This document shows positions 1 through 7,859 of a stretch of DNA of 49,841 nucleotides, one piece after another. Under the pieces are notes generated by a model that made no database searches, was not told the DNA's origin, and saw only the letters and a program-made list of their open reading frames with translations. Origin of the DNA: Legionella gratiana (GTDB lineage Bacteria; Pseudomonadota; Gammaproteobacteria; Legionellales; Legionellaceae); assembly GCF_001467695.1 (NCBI RefSeq), contig NZ_LNYE01000007.1, positions 1 through 49,841 on the forward strand, given 5' to 3'. Every line of letters begins with the position of its first letter. The first letter of the stretch is position 1. A program made the position numbers and the translations under genes.

Positions 1-32
1 AAATAAAACAGGATCCAATTATTTTTTTTGCA

Positions 33-85
33 GAAGGAGACGGTATTGAGAGCATCGTCACCCTCTGCGTAAGCAGGGGGTCTCA
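33..85 (+). repeat. Structured repeat, copy 1
   Basis: This is the first of two related units in the gene-free stretch 1-417. Both begin GAAGGWGACGGTATTGAGA and carry a GC-rich hairpin with the centre CTGCGYAAGCAG. Here the hairpin is 61-80, an 8-bp stem with one G-T pair and loop GTAA. A 12-bp palindrome CATACGCGTATG follows at 84-95. The unit lies downstream of the leftward pdc gene. Its function is unknown; a dispersed repeat or transcript-end structure fits best. Confidence 0.5.
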
Positions 86-137
86 TACGCGTATGACTGC
101 AAGGTGAAGTTTAGAGCAAAGCTTTGTTACTTTTAGA

Positions 138-208
138 CCTTCCGCTTTTGCGGAAGGTGACGGTATTGAGAAGTCCCTCCCCCGCTGCGCAAGCAGCTGT
201 CTCTTGAT
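138..208 (+). repeat. Structured repeat, copy 2
   Basis: This is the second unit, with the same GAAGGTGACGGTATTGAGA head at 153-171 and a GCTGC/GCAGC hairpin (loop GCAA) at 184-197. Its head also forms the right arm of a perfect hairpin, ACCTTCCGC (137-145) with GCGGAAGGT (150-158) around a TTTT loop. Two copies 120 bp apart with conserved stems but varied linkers suggest that the structure itself is maintained. Confidence 0.5.
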
Positions 209-228
209 GAGATAGGATCAAGAGACAG
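197..228. terminator. Strong hairpin beyond pdc
   Basis: CTGTCTCTTGAT (197-208) pairs perfectly with ATCAAGAGACAG (217-228), a 12-bp stem with an 8-nt loop. It lies about 190 bp past the stop of the leftward pdc gene and overlaps the end of repeat copy 2. No clean T-run follows on either strand, so terminator is only the likeliest reading. The rest of 229-417 shows no convincing gene. Confidence 0.35.
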
Positions 229-417
229 GACGTTTGAGAGAGCATCATCTTTTGCAACAACAGCAAATCTATTACAAGATAAGGTTTCTAGCAAGATTTG
301 TTGCTTTTTTGCGCGGGAATATCCCTCCATAGAAACAATATGCATCTTATAAACCCGATAAATTGTTCAAAAAAACAATTTGACTCGAGCTCATTACGCA
401 AATAATGAGACATTACT

Positions 418-2112
418 TTAAACAATAACATCAATCTGCTTGGGTGGTCGGCCATTGTATGAGGCAACCCGAGCCCCCCATTCCAAGAGGTTTTTATTAC
501 AATCATCTTTATCCAAAATAACTTCAATGAAACATAAGGTATTTGATTGCTTTGCTTCGTCGAGTGCATCAAGAAGGGCTTGATGAGTAGAGGCTTTAAA
601 TGTTCGAGCATTTTCTTGATCACCATTAAAAACCTTCACCAAATCCGCATAATTCCAATTATTAATCACATTATAAGGACCATCATGAATTTGTACTTCA
701 ATAGTATAAGAAGCATTATTCATTAAAAAGATGATTGGTTTAAAACCATAACGAATTATCGTAGAAAGTTCTTGAGCACTCATTTGAAATGAACCGTCTC
801 CAATCAACGCAATAACGCGCTTTTTAAGATGAAGAGCCGCTTGCATTCCTAGAAGTGCTCCCACAGACCAACCAATGGAGCCGTATTGCATTTGAATTTC
901 AAACGGACAATTTTCAGGTAAATTAAGACGCATGCCATTAAACCATGAGTCACCCGTTTCTGCGAGGATACCATAATCACTGCTTAAAAGTTTTTGAATT
1001 TGGCCAAACAAAAATCGGGTTGTTAGTGGTGAATTTAGATCACTCGGTTCATGATATAAAGGCGCTGAGCCCTCGATTCGTTTGTATGCTTTGAGCGAAG
1101 CATCATTAAATTTCAACTTATCTTGCAAACCTCGTAAAAACTCATTCATGTACACATCGGTATATACTTTTCCGGCGACAGAAACACTGCCATCGGCAAT
1201 GACAATCAATTTCTTAGGCTGTATATTACATACATGCCCTACTGTTGTGTAATCATTAAAATTAGGTCCTACAAAGAAATACAAATCACTCGACTCTACA
1301 ATTTCACCACAGCCTGGGGAACTAACAGGTCCCCAATAAATACCAATGTAATTAGGATGTTGCTCCGAGACAAACCCCTTAGCATCAGGCATTGCAGCTA
1401 GGGCATAGCCGCAGGATTGGCTTAATGCCTCAATCATTGCCGTAGCTTCGCAAGGACGTGATTTACTTCCTGCAATCAATACTGGCTTAACCGCAGCGTT
1501 AAGTTTTTCTGAGGCATCCTCAATCGCAGCAGCAAGAGATGATGTATCACTCAACCGTTTGACATTAAGAGCACGTTGGGTTGGCGGAGAAACACTAAGC
1601 CCTGCAATATTACAAGCAATTTCAATATATACTGGTTTTTTCTTTTCAAGTGCGATTGCTATAGCAGTATCTATTTGCATAGGCGCGTCACTGGGTCTAT
1701 GGATAAATACTGTATGCGCGGTTATTTTTGCAAATATCTCTCGGACATAGCTGTAATTTTCAGTCGCAAGCGTATGATGTAAAATCTCAGCGTCCTGAAC
1801 GGAGTTAGTATTAGGTCCACCTGAAATAACAATGATTGGCAAATTCTCCGCGTAAGCCCCTGCCACAGCATTTACGGCGCTTAACCCTCCGACACTAAAG
1901 GTAACCACTAAAGCAGAGACGCCTTTTATACGCGCATAACCATCTGCTGCATAACCTGCATTGAGCTCATTACAGCAATTGATCATTTTCAGTGAACTGT
2001 TCTTTAATAGTTCATCCAATAAACCTAAATTATAATCACCAGGAATAGCAAAATAATCATCTACGCCTAATTCTTGAAGACGTTGAGCAAGATAAGTACC
2101 AACAGTAGTCAT
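418..2112 (-). CDS. pdc: Pyruvate decarboxylase
   Basis: This is a thiamine-pyrophosphate enzyme that decarboxylates pyruvate (or a related 2-keto acid) to the aldehyde in the cytosol. It spans 564 residues, the usual length of bacterial pyruvate decarboxylases, and looks co-linear with them. Visible catalytic features are Asp26 in GDYN, Glu49 in CCNELN, the His pair 112-113 in LHH, the TPP-binding GDGS...NN segment in the C-terminal third, and YTIEVQIHDGPYN, which carries the second catalytic Glu. YTIE rather than the variants typical of indolepyruvate decarboxylases favours pyruvate. The start is well placed behind AAAGGA. It is transcribed alone and leftward, so it forms no operon with the second TPP enzyme at 15 kb. 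Indolepyruvate or phenylpyruvate decarboxylase remains possible. Confidence 0.85.
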   Translation of the reverse strand: MTTVGTYLAQRLQELGVDDYFAIPGDYNLGLLDELLKNSSLKMINCCNELNAGYAADGYARIKGVSALVVTFSVGGLSAVNAVAGAYAENLPIIVISGGPNTNSVQDAEILHHTLATENYSYVREIFAKITAHTVFIHRPSDAPMQIDTAIAIALEKKKPVYIEIACNIAGLSVSPPTQRALNVKRLSDTSSLAAAIEDASEKLNAAVKPVLIAGSKSRPCEATAMIEALSQSCGYALAAMPDAKGFVSEQHPNYIGIYWGPVSSPGCGEIVESSDLYFFVGPNFNDYTTVGHVCNIQPKKLIVIADGSVSVAGKVYTDVYMNEFLRGLQDKLKFNDASLKAYKRIEGSAPLYHEPSDLNSPLTTRFLFGQIQKLLSSDYGILAETGDSWFNGMRLNLPENCPFEIQMQYGSIGWSVGALLGMQAALHLKKRVIALIGDGSFQMSAQELSTIIRYGFKPIIFLMNNASYTIEVQIHDGPYNVINNWNYADLVKVFNGDQENARTFKASTHQALLDALDEAKQSNTLCFIEVILDKDDCNKNLLEWGARVASYNGRPPKQIDVIV

Positions 2113-2381
2113 GAGAAATCCTTTTTAGAAAGATTGAAAATTTATTATGGCAGTGGGTAATGCTTTCTTCAAGAAGTTCTTCTGACTCCAAGTCATTGCA
2201 CCAAAGAAAAATAAACAAAGAAAAGATGCAATTAAAATGGAGGCGCAACAGATTTTTTCCCCTAATTAATAAGGGGTCGATACCATGGAGCATCTAATAA
2301 AGCATAAAAATATTGGGTTGTTGACCCCTAGAACCAGGGTGATAAAGTACACAAATAGATTCTCCCAACAAACATTAAAAT

Positions 2382-2411
2382 TTGACCTTTTAGTTTATTT
2401 TTTGATATATT
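2382..2411 (+). promoter_or_regulatory. Sigma-70-like promoter for the macrodomain-like gene
   Basis: TTGACC (2382-2387) and TATATT (2406-2411) are separated by 18 bp, and the ATG lies 33 bp downstream of the -10. This is the only clear promoter in the 332-bp gap between the divergent pdc gene and the next gene. The rest of that gap is AT-rich with only short imperfect inverted repeats. Confidence 0.5.
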
Positions 2412-2444
2412 GAACCCTTTTTACAGAGAGCAGGGATCCTTTCT

Positions 2445-4277
2445 ATGTTTCAATTTTTTTCTGGAGCCATTAAAGCAGGCCTTAATACAGCACAATCACT
2501 CCTCTTAGGCCCTTCCAAAACACGAGATGAGATGTATGCTGCTCAAAAAAGTCGTTATCATGCAGTCGCTGACTTCATTACAAATCTTCACTATAAACCC
2601 CATCAAAATTTAGCAAGAAAACAGTATTGGTGTAGTCAAACCTACTTTTTGGGGCAATTAATAAAAAACAATTCAGAAAAAATTCAAGAAATAACTCAAC
2701 TTCCTGTTTCCGTTGCATCTGAGTCAGCTCTACTTGAAACAATCAATCACTTGATCTCCGCCCTAGATGCTCCCAACAATGTGAACAAATTTTTGAAGCT
2801 TCTGGAATATGACCTTAAAACCGTCGAAACAACCCCACTTCAACCAAGCATTCAACGAAACACATCCAATTTGCCTTTGCAATCTGGAATACAATTAGTT
2901 CATGGAGATGTCATTCAGTTAATCAAACAATTGAATGATCAAGGGGTCATTGTGATCACTGATAATGCTCCAAATTCGCATCGAGATGGAGCTGCAAAAT
3001 ATTCGAGTGGTTCTGTAGAGGAATTATTTTCTCGATATACCGATTCTGCTTTAAAAATGGCATTGCACTTTTGCGATGTCCATCAGCGTAATATCGAAAG
3101 CAATCAATATGCTTTTTCTGAGCAGCCCTATCCCATTGATGTTGTGGAATACCAAAAGCGGTATTTAAAAATGGTACTCACTATTTGTGCCAAATTGGTT
3201 GAAAAAAAAGAAACCTATCTTGAGTCAGAAGCGTTCTTCAATGATTTATTTAAATCATATCCCAATCCGCAAAATGGATTACCCATCTACTTTGATATGC
3301 AAAATAATGTCTATGAAGTACCCGTTGGTGGGGGCTCTATTTCGTCACATTGGTTTGCCGATACCAGCGAAATAACCACTGTAGAAAAAACAGTAGAACA
3401 GCTGCAAAAAAATGAAAAAACGCCAATGACCATTGTAAGCTATGCAGCTCCTGATTTACGGAAAGTGGAAACATCTCCTTTAGATACTCGCTCAACATCC
3501 AATAAAATCTTACAACATCCTGAAGCAGAAGGCACCCTGGGGCTCTTATTGACTACAGGTATCGCTGCTCAATGCCAAGCAGCAATTAATAGAGCAACGT
3601 ACTTTAAGGAGCATGGAATCAACCAAGCTGTAGCTGCCGTTTTTGTTATGCCAGGTTGTGGTGCTTTTAATAATCCAGAAAAGCAAAGCGCAGCTCAATT
3701 TATCAGTGCTATCAAATATTATTATCCGGAATTAGAAAAACTGGGGATCCACTGCTACATTGCCGAATACAATCAAAAACTTTATAAAGTACTTGCAGAG
3801 GCAAATGATTCTTTTAATTCCGAATTAGGTCAACTTAATGAAACCATTATCAGAATGACTGATCCTGAGCTTCGTGCCAAAGCCATTACCGTTAAAGAAA
3901 AAATTCTTGAGCTTTATGCAAAAGGGGAACAATCCGAACTGTTGATCAAACATATCACCCAAACCACTCAATTATTAACGATGCCCCCAAGCCCCAAGCG
4001 TCACGCGCTTACTCTTGAATACCAAAAAAATGCCAATCTGCTTTCCAAAAATAATAATTCTGTTTTGCAATCTTTGGGTTTTGCAATGATGGTTTTGGGC
4101 TTAGCAGTTATGGTAGTAGGAGTTTCTTTTGCATTAACCGGAGTAGGTCTATTAACATCTGGAGCTATAACCGCTGGAGGTTTTGGGTTATTGGCAACTG
4201 GAATAGGTTTATTCTCTAACGAAAAAAAGAAAAATATTGCTACTCTATCTGAGAATTTAAGACTTTCTTGTATATAG
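2445..4277 (+). CDS. PARG/macrodomain-like protein with C-terminal membrane hairpin, effector candidate
   Basis: This is a 610-residue protein. Residues 145-450 carry in order the marks of the microbial PARG-type macrodomain (the TIGR02452/DUF2263 group). They are a strand LVHGDVIQL, an SSGSVEELFSRYTDSAL segment (189-203) in the place of the QEE-type catalytic loop, TIVSYAAPDLR (329-339), and VMPGCGAFNNPEKQSA (401-416), like the family's GCGAFGN loop. The acidic pair EE at 192-193 is kept, but the preceding Gly-rich loop is poor, so activity on ADP-ribose is uncertain. Two hydrophobic helices at about 543-565 and 568-590 form a membrane hairpin before a charged tail. Residues 1-130 are helical and unassigned. 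There is no signal peptide. The architecture and single-gene context suit a Dot/Icm substrate that acts on ADP-ribosylated host targets, but that is inference. Confidence 0.5.
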   Translation: MFQFFSGAIKAGLNTAQSLLLGPSKTRDEMYAAQKSRYHAVADFITNLHYKPHQNLARKQYWCSQTYFLGQLIKNNSEKIQEITQLPVSVASESALLETINHLISALDAPNNVNKFLKLLEYDLKTVETTPLQPSIQRNTSNLPLQSGIQLVHGDVIQLIKQLNDQGVIVITDNAPNSHRDGAAKYSSGSVEELFSRYTDSALKMALHFCDVHQRNIESNQYAFSEQPYPIDVVEYQKRYLKMVLTICAKLVEKKETYLESEAFFNDLFKSYPNPQNGLPIYFDMQNNVYEVPVGGGSISSHWFADTSEITTVEKTVEQLQKNEKTPMTIVSYAAPDLRKVETSPLDTRSTSNKILQHPEAEGTLGLLLTTGIAAQCQAAINRATYFKEHGINQAVAAVFVMPGCGAFNNPEKQSAAQFISAIKYYYPELEKLGIHCYIAEYNQKLYKVLAEANDSFNSELGQLNETIIRMTDPELRAKAITVKEKILELYAKGEQSELLIKHITQTTQLLTMPPSPKRHALTLEYQKNANLLSKNNNSVLQSLGFAMMVLGLAVMVVGVSFALTGVGLLTSGAITAGGFGLLATGIGLFSNEKKKNIATLSENLRLSCI

Positions 4278-4319
4278 TACATAATACGATCCACCTTTGC
4301 ATTTTATATCGAGTTAGGC

Positions 4320-4886
4320 ATGAACAGAAAACGCATTATCATTGGCATCACTGGTGCTTCTGGAATCATTTATGGGATACGATTGCTTGAGTTGTTGGCC
4401 AACACAGACTATGAAACTCATCTCATTGTTTCAAAAGCCGCGCAACAAACTCGTGCTTGTGAATCGAATCTTTCTGCAGCCGATCTTGCTCAACTTGCTG
4501 ACAAACATTATCCAATTCATGATATCTCTGCGTGTATTTCCAGTGGATCGTACCTCACTGCAGGAATGATTATCGCACCTTGTTCCATGCGAACACTGGC
4601 AGAGATTGCTTGTGGCACGACATCCAACTTATTAACTCGTGCTGCAGATGTTATTTTAAAAGATCGAAGACGACTCGTATTGATGGTTCGCGAAACACCA
4701 CTTCACCTTGGTCATATTGAAAATATGAAACGGGCAACAGAAATTGGTGCCATCATTGCACCACCTGTACCGGCATTTTACAATCATCCACAAACAATCG
4801 ATGATATTGTCACTCATAGCATAGGGCGTGTTCTCGATTTATTTGATATTGAAATCGATAGCCTTAAACGCTGGTCTGGCACATAA
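4320..4886 (+). CDS. ubiX: Flavin prenyltransferase UbiX
   Basis: It joins a dimethylallyl group to FMN to make the prenylated flavin cofactor that UbiD-type decarboxylases need, here for ubiquinone synthesis. It has 188 residues, the standard length. Visible motifs are the N-terminal flavin loop GITGASGIIYG, SSGSYLTAGMIIAPCSMRTL in mid-protein, and the C-terminal VLMVRETPLHLGH...PPVPAFYNHP. The start is 42 bp beyond the stop of the previous gene, so it may share its transcript or use its own promoter. No ubiD is in the window. Identification is confident. Confidence 0.93.
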   Translation: MNRKRIIIGITGASGIIYGIRLLELLANTDYETHLIVSKAAQQTRACESNLSAADLAQLADKHYPIHDISACISSGSYLTAGMIIAPCSMRTLAEIACGTTSNLLTRAADVILKDRRRLVLMVRETPLHLGHIENMKRATEIGAIIAPPVPAFYNHPQTIDDIVTHSIGRVLDLFDIEIDSLKRWSGT

Positions 4887-4953
4887 GAAGAAATGATGGA
4901 ATTACCCTTTCATATAAACCTCATGAATAAAGCACCTCTTATTAACGTGAGTT

Positions 4954-4995
4954 CGACATAAAAAGGCATTTCTCATTTCTATGCCTTTTATGTCG
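4954..4995. terminator. Hairpin repeat (TTCGACATAAAA family), copy 1
   Basis: CGACATAAAAAGGCAT (4954-4969) pairs with ATGCCTTTTATGTCG (4981-4995) with one bulged A. It sits between the convergent ubiX and frgA-like genes and abuts the latter's stop codon, so it can serve as a two-way terminator. The same core recurs at 9647 and 13469. Confidence 0.6.
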
Positions 4996-6726
4996 TTAAC
5001 CTCTACTCAAAGGATTTCTAATTATAGAAAATAAGTCTTGGTTTTTATGTTCATGGAGCCGTGTAGTCAGTAAACATTTTTGTTGCCAAGGCTGTGTCAA
5101 TAATTGCTGTCGATGCCAATGATGAATTCGCGGGTCAGATTCGCTCCTAAGCTCTTCTAAAAGTTGATCTAAAATTTGTCTTACTTTCTGCCAAAGGAAG
5201 GGCTTTGAAAGACGATAATCTATCACTAAACAATGAATCCCATAAGCTAAATTACTGAGCAAATTACTATCAATGAATTTATTGGTCAGCTCGGTAAGCT
5301 CAGGACGAATGATTGTTGAATCAGGATGAAGAGTTGGTTTACTAACCTTATCATAAAGTGAATGGCTGCAAATTTTTGTACCCCTTAAATCACGGATCAC
5401 CAGCCCTGAAGGACGATTGGCTTGAAAAATCACCAAGGTATTTTGCTGATGAGCTTCTAAGACAATTCCATAACATAATGATAAATGCAGTTGACTTGCC
5501 AAAACACAGCGACAATAATCCATAAAATAATCTACGGGATTGCCATGACTAAGTGCTATAAGTTCACTCAATAACGATTTTTTGCTTAATGGTGAACGTT
5601 TAAAGAGTGCCGCCAGAGGAATAAGCTTTTGATTTAATCTTATCCATTGCAAAGGATTTTCACGGACAATAAGCGCCAAATGCTTCTTGTCATCGTCCTG
5701 AATTGAAGGATGGGAGGTATTAATACCCGCTAAATCACGTGCTAAAAATAATTGTCCTTTATAGTATTGATTTTGTGCAAGTAATTCATTGATCCATTGT
5801 GATAGTATGGAGGAATTACTTACTGAAGCAGGAGAAACAGTACATAAAGATGAAGTAGTATGCACACCAACTGCTAATTTAAGATGAGGGCCATGTTTTG
5901 TTAGCGGCATCATGGTACGAAATGACATAGAGGGTTTTGTGGGCTGATATACAGAATTAACCACAAACTGATGTGTATCAAGCAACGGTTTAGCAAGCAT
6001 TTTTAATTTATTAGTCCATTGCCAAGGATGTATCGGAAATGGATAATAATCTTCTGGATTTAATTGTTTTAATCGAAGTGCATCACTCCATAAGCCATAC
6101 TCTTTGGGAAAATGACTACTAAATATCCAATGAAAAGCAGTCTTTGTCGCAGAAGTAAATGCACGTGAACGGTGAACTGCTGCCCAACAAATATTCACTT
6201 CAGAATTAAATTCGGGAGAGTATTGCATAACCTCCTTCCGATTAAAACCTATTTTGGCACGAAAATTAGGATGAGAGGGATGTCCTAGGCAACCCCATTG
6301 CTCTAAAAAATGAAGTATCTGCTGTTGATTGAATTGCTCGATTAACCAAGACCATAAATTTGAATGTCTTTTCGCATGCTGCTTGATCATTGTGTCCCAT
6401 TGATATTGGTAAGCAAGAGCTAGAGCTTGATTCGCAATACTTTCATTTAATTCTTCATGTAATGAATGCCAATATTTCGCATAATTTTTTGGATTTTTAG
6501 AATGAATCTGTAGAAAATCAAGATAAGTAGTTATAGATTGAGTTGTTATTTTTTTATCAATTAACCCTTCTAAAAGAGCCACTCGTTGTAACCGATTAAA
6601 ACACTGTTGATAAGCGATGAGAAGGAAACGTCCCATTTGCTTGGACGACAAAGAAAAACCTATCTCCAATAATAATGAATGTAATTGGTAGTTTAACTCA
6701 TTAAAGTTGGGATTAGCTAAAATCAT
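4996..6726 (-). CDS. frgA: IucA/IucC-family siderophore synthetase, FrgA-like
   Basis: This is an ATP-dependent NRPS-independent siderophore (NIS) synthetase that condenses a carboxylic acid with an amine or alcohol. Its 576 residues include GHPSHPNFRAKIGF (148-161), HPWQW (233-237), SMSFRTM (266-272), EAHQQN (424-429) and RDLRGT (445-450), which are the substrate and nucleotide motifs of the family. The start is supported by GGAAGGA about 10 nt upstream. A strong Fur-type inverted repeat lies 83 bp upstream, so iron repression is expected. The gene stands alone: no exporter, receptor or second synthetase is adjacent. That matches the iron-regulated FrgA of L. pneumophila better than the lbtABC legiobactin operon. 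The gene symbol is by resemblance and less certain than the family. Confidence 0.8.
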   Translation of the reverse strand: MILANPNFNELNYQLHSLLLEIGFSLSSKQMGRFLLIAYQQCFNRLQRVALLEGLIDKKITTQSITTYLDFLQIHSKNPKNYAKYWHSLHEELNESIANQALALAYQYQWDTMIKQHAKRHSNLWSWLIEQFNQQQILHFLEQWGCLGHPSHPNFRAKIGFNRKEVMQYSPEFNSEVNICWAAVHRSRAFTSATKTAFHWIFSSHFPKEYGLWSDALRLKQLNPEDYYPFPIHPWQWTNKLKMLAKPLLDTHQFVVNSVYQPTKPSMSFRTMMPLTKHGPHLKLAVGVHTTSSLCTVSPASVSNSSILSQWINELLAQNQYYKGQLFLARDLAGINTSHPSIQDDDKKHLALIVRENPLQWIRLNQKLIPLAALFKRSPLSKKSLLSELIALSHGNPVDYFMDYCRCVLASQLHLSLCYGIVLEAHQQNTLVIFQANRPSGLVIRDLRGTKICSHSLYDKVSKPTLHPDSTIIRPELTELTNKFIDSNLLSNLAYGIHCLVIDYRLSKPFLWQKVRQILDQLLEELRSESDPRIHHWHRQQLLTQPWQQKCLLTTRLHEHKNQDLFSIIRNPLSRG

Positions 6727-6807
6727 AGATACACCATCCTTCCGTTTGTTTTCAGTTTATGTATTATTCATCATGATGACTGACTCATTGCATCATTCAG
6801 AACAATA

Positions 6808-6856
6808 CAAATGAGAATCATTATCATTTAATATAATCGATAATGATTCTCATTTG
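6808..6856. promoter_or_regulatory. Fur-box inverted repeat, divergent
   Basis: CAAATGAGAATCATTATC (6808-6825) and GATAATGATTCTCATTTG (6839-6856) are perfect 18-bp inverted repeats. Each holds the GAATCATTATC core of a Fur box, and an AT-rich 13-bp spacer between them could hold promoter elements. The site faces the siderophore synthetase on the left and a short transcript candidate on the right. Confidence 0.85.
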
Positions 6857-6882
6857 CAATAAAAGGAGCGCTATTTTTATGA

Positions 6883-6972
6883 ATGATTGATACGAACCGG
6901 GATGTGAATAGGCGTTCAACGGATACAGAGACCGAATTGAAATTTCATCGATTTATCGAGCATGCGGCATAA
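6883..6972 (+). CDS. Small ORF facing the Fur box
   Basis: This 29-codon frame starts MIDTNRDVNRR and ends FIEHAA. It begins 26 bp right of the Fur inverted repeat, with AAAAGGAG at 6861-6868. A three-codon frame (ATG at 6879, MND) overlaps it and is nearer the ribosome site. The next 60 bp are also readable in another frame (LRHIKAKGWPQSF), so this may be the frameshifted 5' remnant of a former iron-regulated gene or an iron-responsive small RNA. No family was recognised. The stretch 6973-7019 holds only a short CGCC/GGCG hairpin. Confidence 0.3.
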   Translation: MIDTNRDVNRRSTDTETELKFHRFIEHAA

Positions 6973-7019
6973 ACACGATGCTTTACGCCACATTAAGGCG
7001 AAGGGATGGCCTCAGAGTT

Positions 7020-7496
7020 TCATGAAGCGTTCTTTTCAAAACGTTTCATTTTTGACCAATCTGGATAAGTAAGTTCCCAAACACGATAGAGTTTATTCTT
7101 TTTATATTCAGCAACTAAAATTACTTCGATTTCTCGTTCTGATTCATTAGGTTTTTTAGTTGAAATAAACAATCGTCCAGCAACTTTATTCCCTTGTTCT
7201 ACGAACGTTTCCTCATCATATCGAATTTTGTATTGAATGGGTGTTTTATAGATTGCTTGATGTAACTGCAAAAACTCCTGATACTTCATCGTATTTCCAT
7301 TGGAATATAATTCGAAGTCTTTGTCGTAATAGAAAGGAATTACCTTGGCATTTTTTTCTACAGTCACCTTAGCAAACATTTCTTTTAATAAAGGAATGTA
7401 ATGCGATGATTGCTCCGCAAAAGTAATCTGGGGTAACAATTGAAATACAAAAAGACAAAGACCACTCAAAAATCGAACCAAAATGTTTTTTTTCAT
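7020..7496 (-). CDS. Secreted NTF2-like (SnoaL-fold) protein
   Basis: I place the start at 7496, giving 158 residues, because AGGAG lies 9 nt upstream and the protein then begins MKKN with a typical signal peptide ending near TFA/EQ. A longer frame to 7556 adds 20 residues without such a signal. The mature part alternates helices and strands with KVIPFYYDKDFELYSNG, YQEFLQLHQ and a closing VWELTYPDWS, the pattern of the NTF2/SnoaL cone fold. No catalytic residues can be assigned. A periplasmic or exported location is expected. Its stop lies between the Fur-box side ORF and this gene, so the two are convergent. Confidence 0.6.
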   Translation of the reverse strand: MKKNILVRFLSGLCLFVFQLLPQITFAEQSSHYIPLLKEMFAKVTVEKNAKVIPFYYDKDFELYSNGNTMKYQEFLQLHQAIYKTPIQYKIRYDEETFVEQGNKVAGRLFISTKKPNESEREIEVILVAEYKKNKLYRVWELTYPDWSKMKRFEKNAS

Positions 7497-7624
7497 GTTC
7501 CAACTCCTATTATTCCTTGGGCTTTCGATTATCCTAGAAAAATGACCTAATCGCAAAATGAGCCATTTCTTGGGCTAAGATACGATGCATCATAGTAGTT
7601 ATCTTATATAGCTAGAACCAGTTT

Positions 7625-7701
7625 CTTAACGGTAGATTAACAAACGCTTAACAATTCCTTAACAATTACTTAACAATTCCTTAACATTTGTCTGTCATAA
7701 T
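7625..7701 (+). promoter_or_regulatory. Six-unit 11-bp phased TTAAC array and -10, PmrA-type
   Basis: TTAAC occurs at 7626, 7637, 7648, 7659, 7670 and 7681, exactly every 11 bp. The last four units are almost identical (CTTAACAATTC, CTTAACAATTA, CTTAACAATTC, CTTAACATTTG). A -10-like CATAAT follows at 7696-7701, 7 nt after the last half-site, which takes the -35 place. The Legionella PmrA box is a direct repeat of cTTAATatT with a 2-bp gap, which has the same 11-bp period. This points to PmrA control of the next gene. The remaining leader, 7702-7859, shows no gene. Confidence 0.65.
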
Positions 7702-7859
7702 GCCCGCGATTTCAAACTCAAAGTAACCATATAGGAGAATTCATCACTTATAGAACATGTACTCCGTATTCATAGGGCGATCACAAATCACCCGGATAAT
7801 CGATTCATAAAATTAGTATTCCATTCGTTAATAATATAATTATTGAGGAGTCACGAGTC

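Noticed and set aside
133..345. 70-codon minus-strand frame over the structured repeats
   Set aside because: It runs through the hairpins and repeat copy 2, lacks a ribosome site and shows no family; more likely chance.
4996..6726. LbtA of the legiobactin operon
   Set aside because: No lbtB exporter or lbtC follows; the single Fur-controlled gene fits FrgA better.
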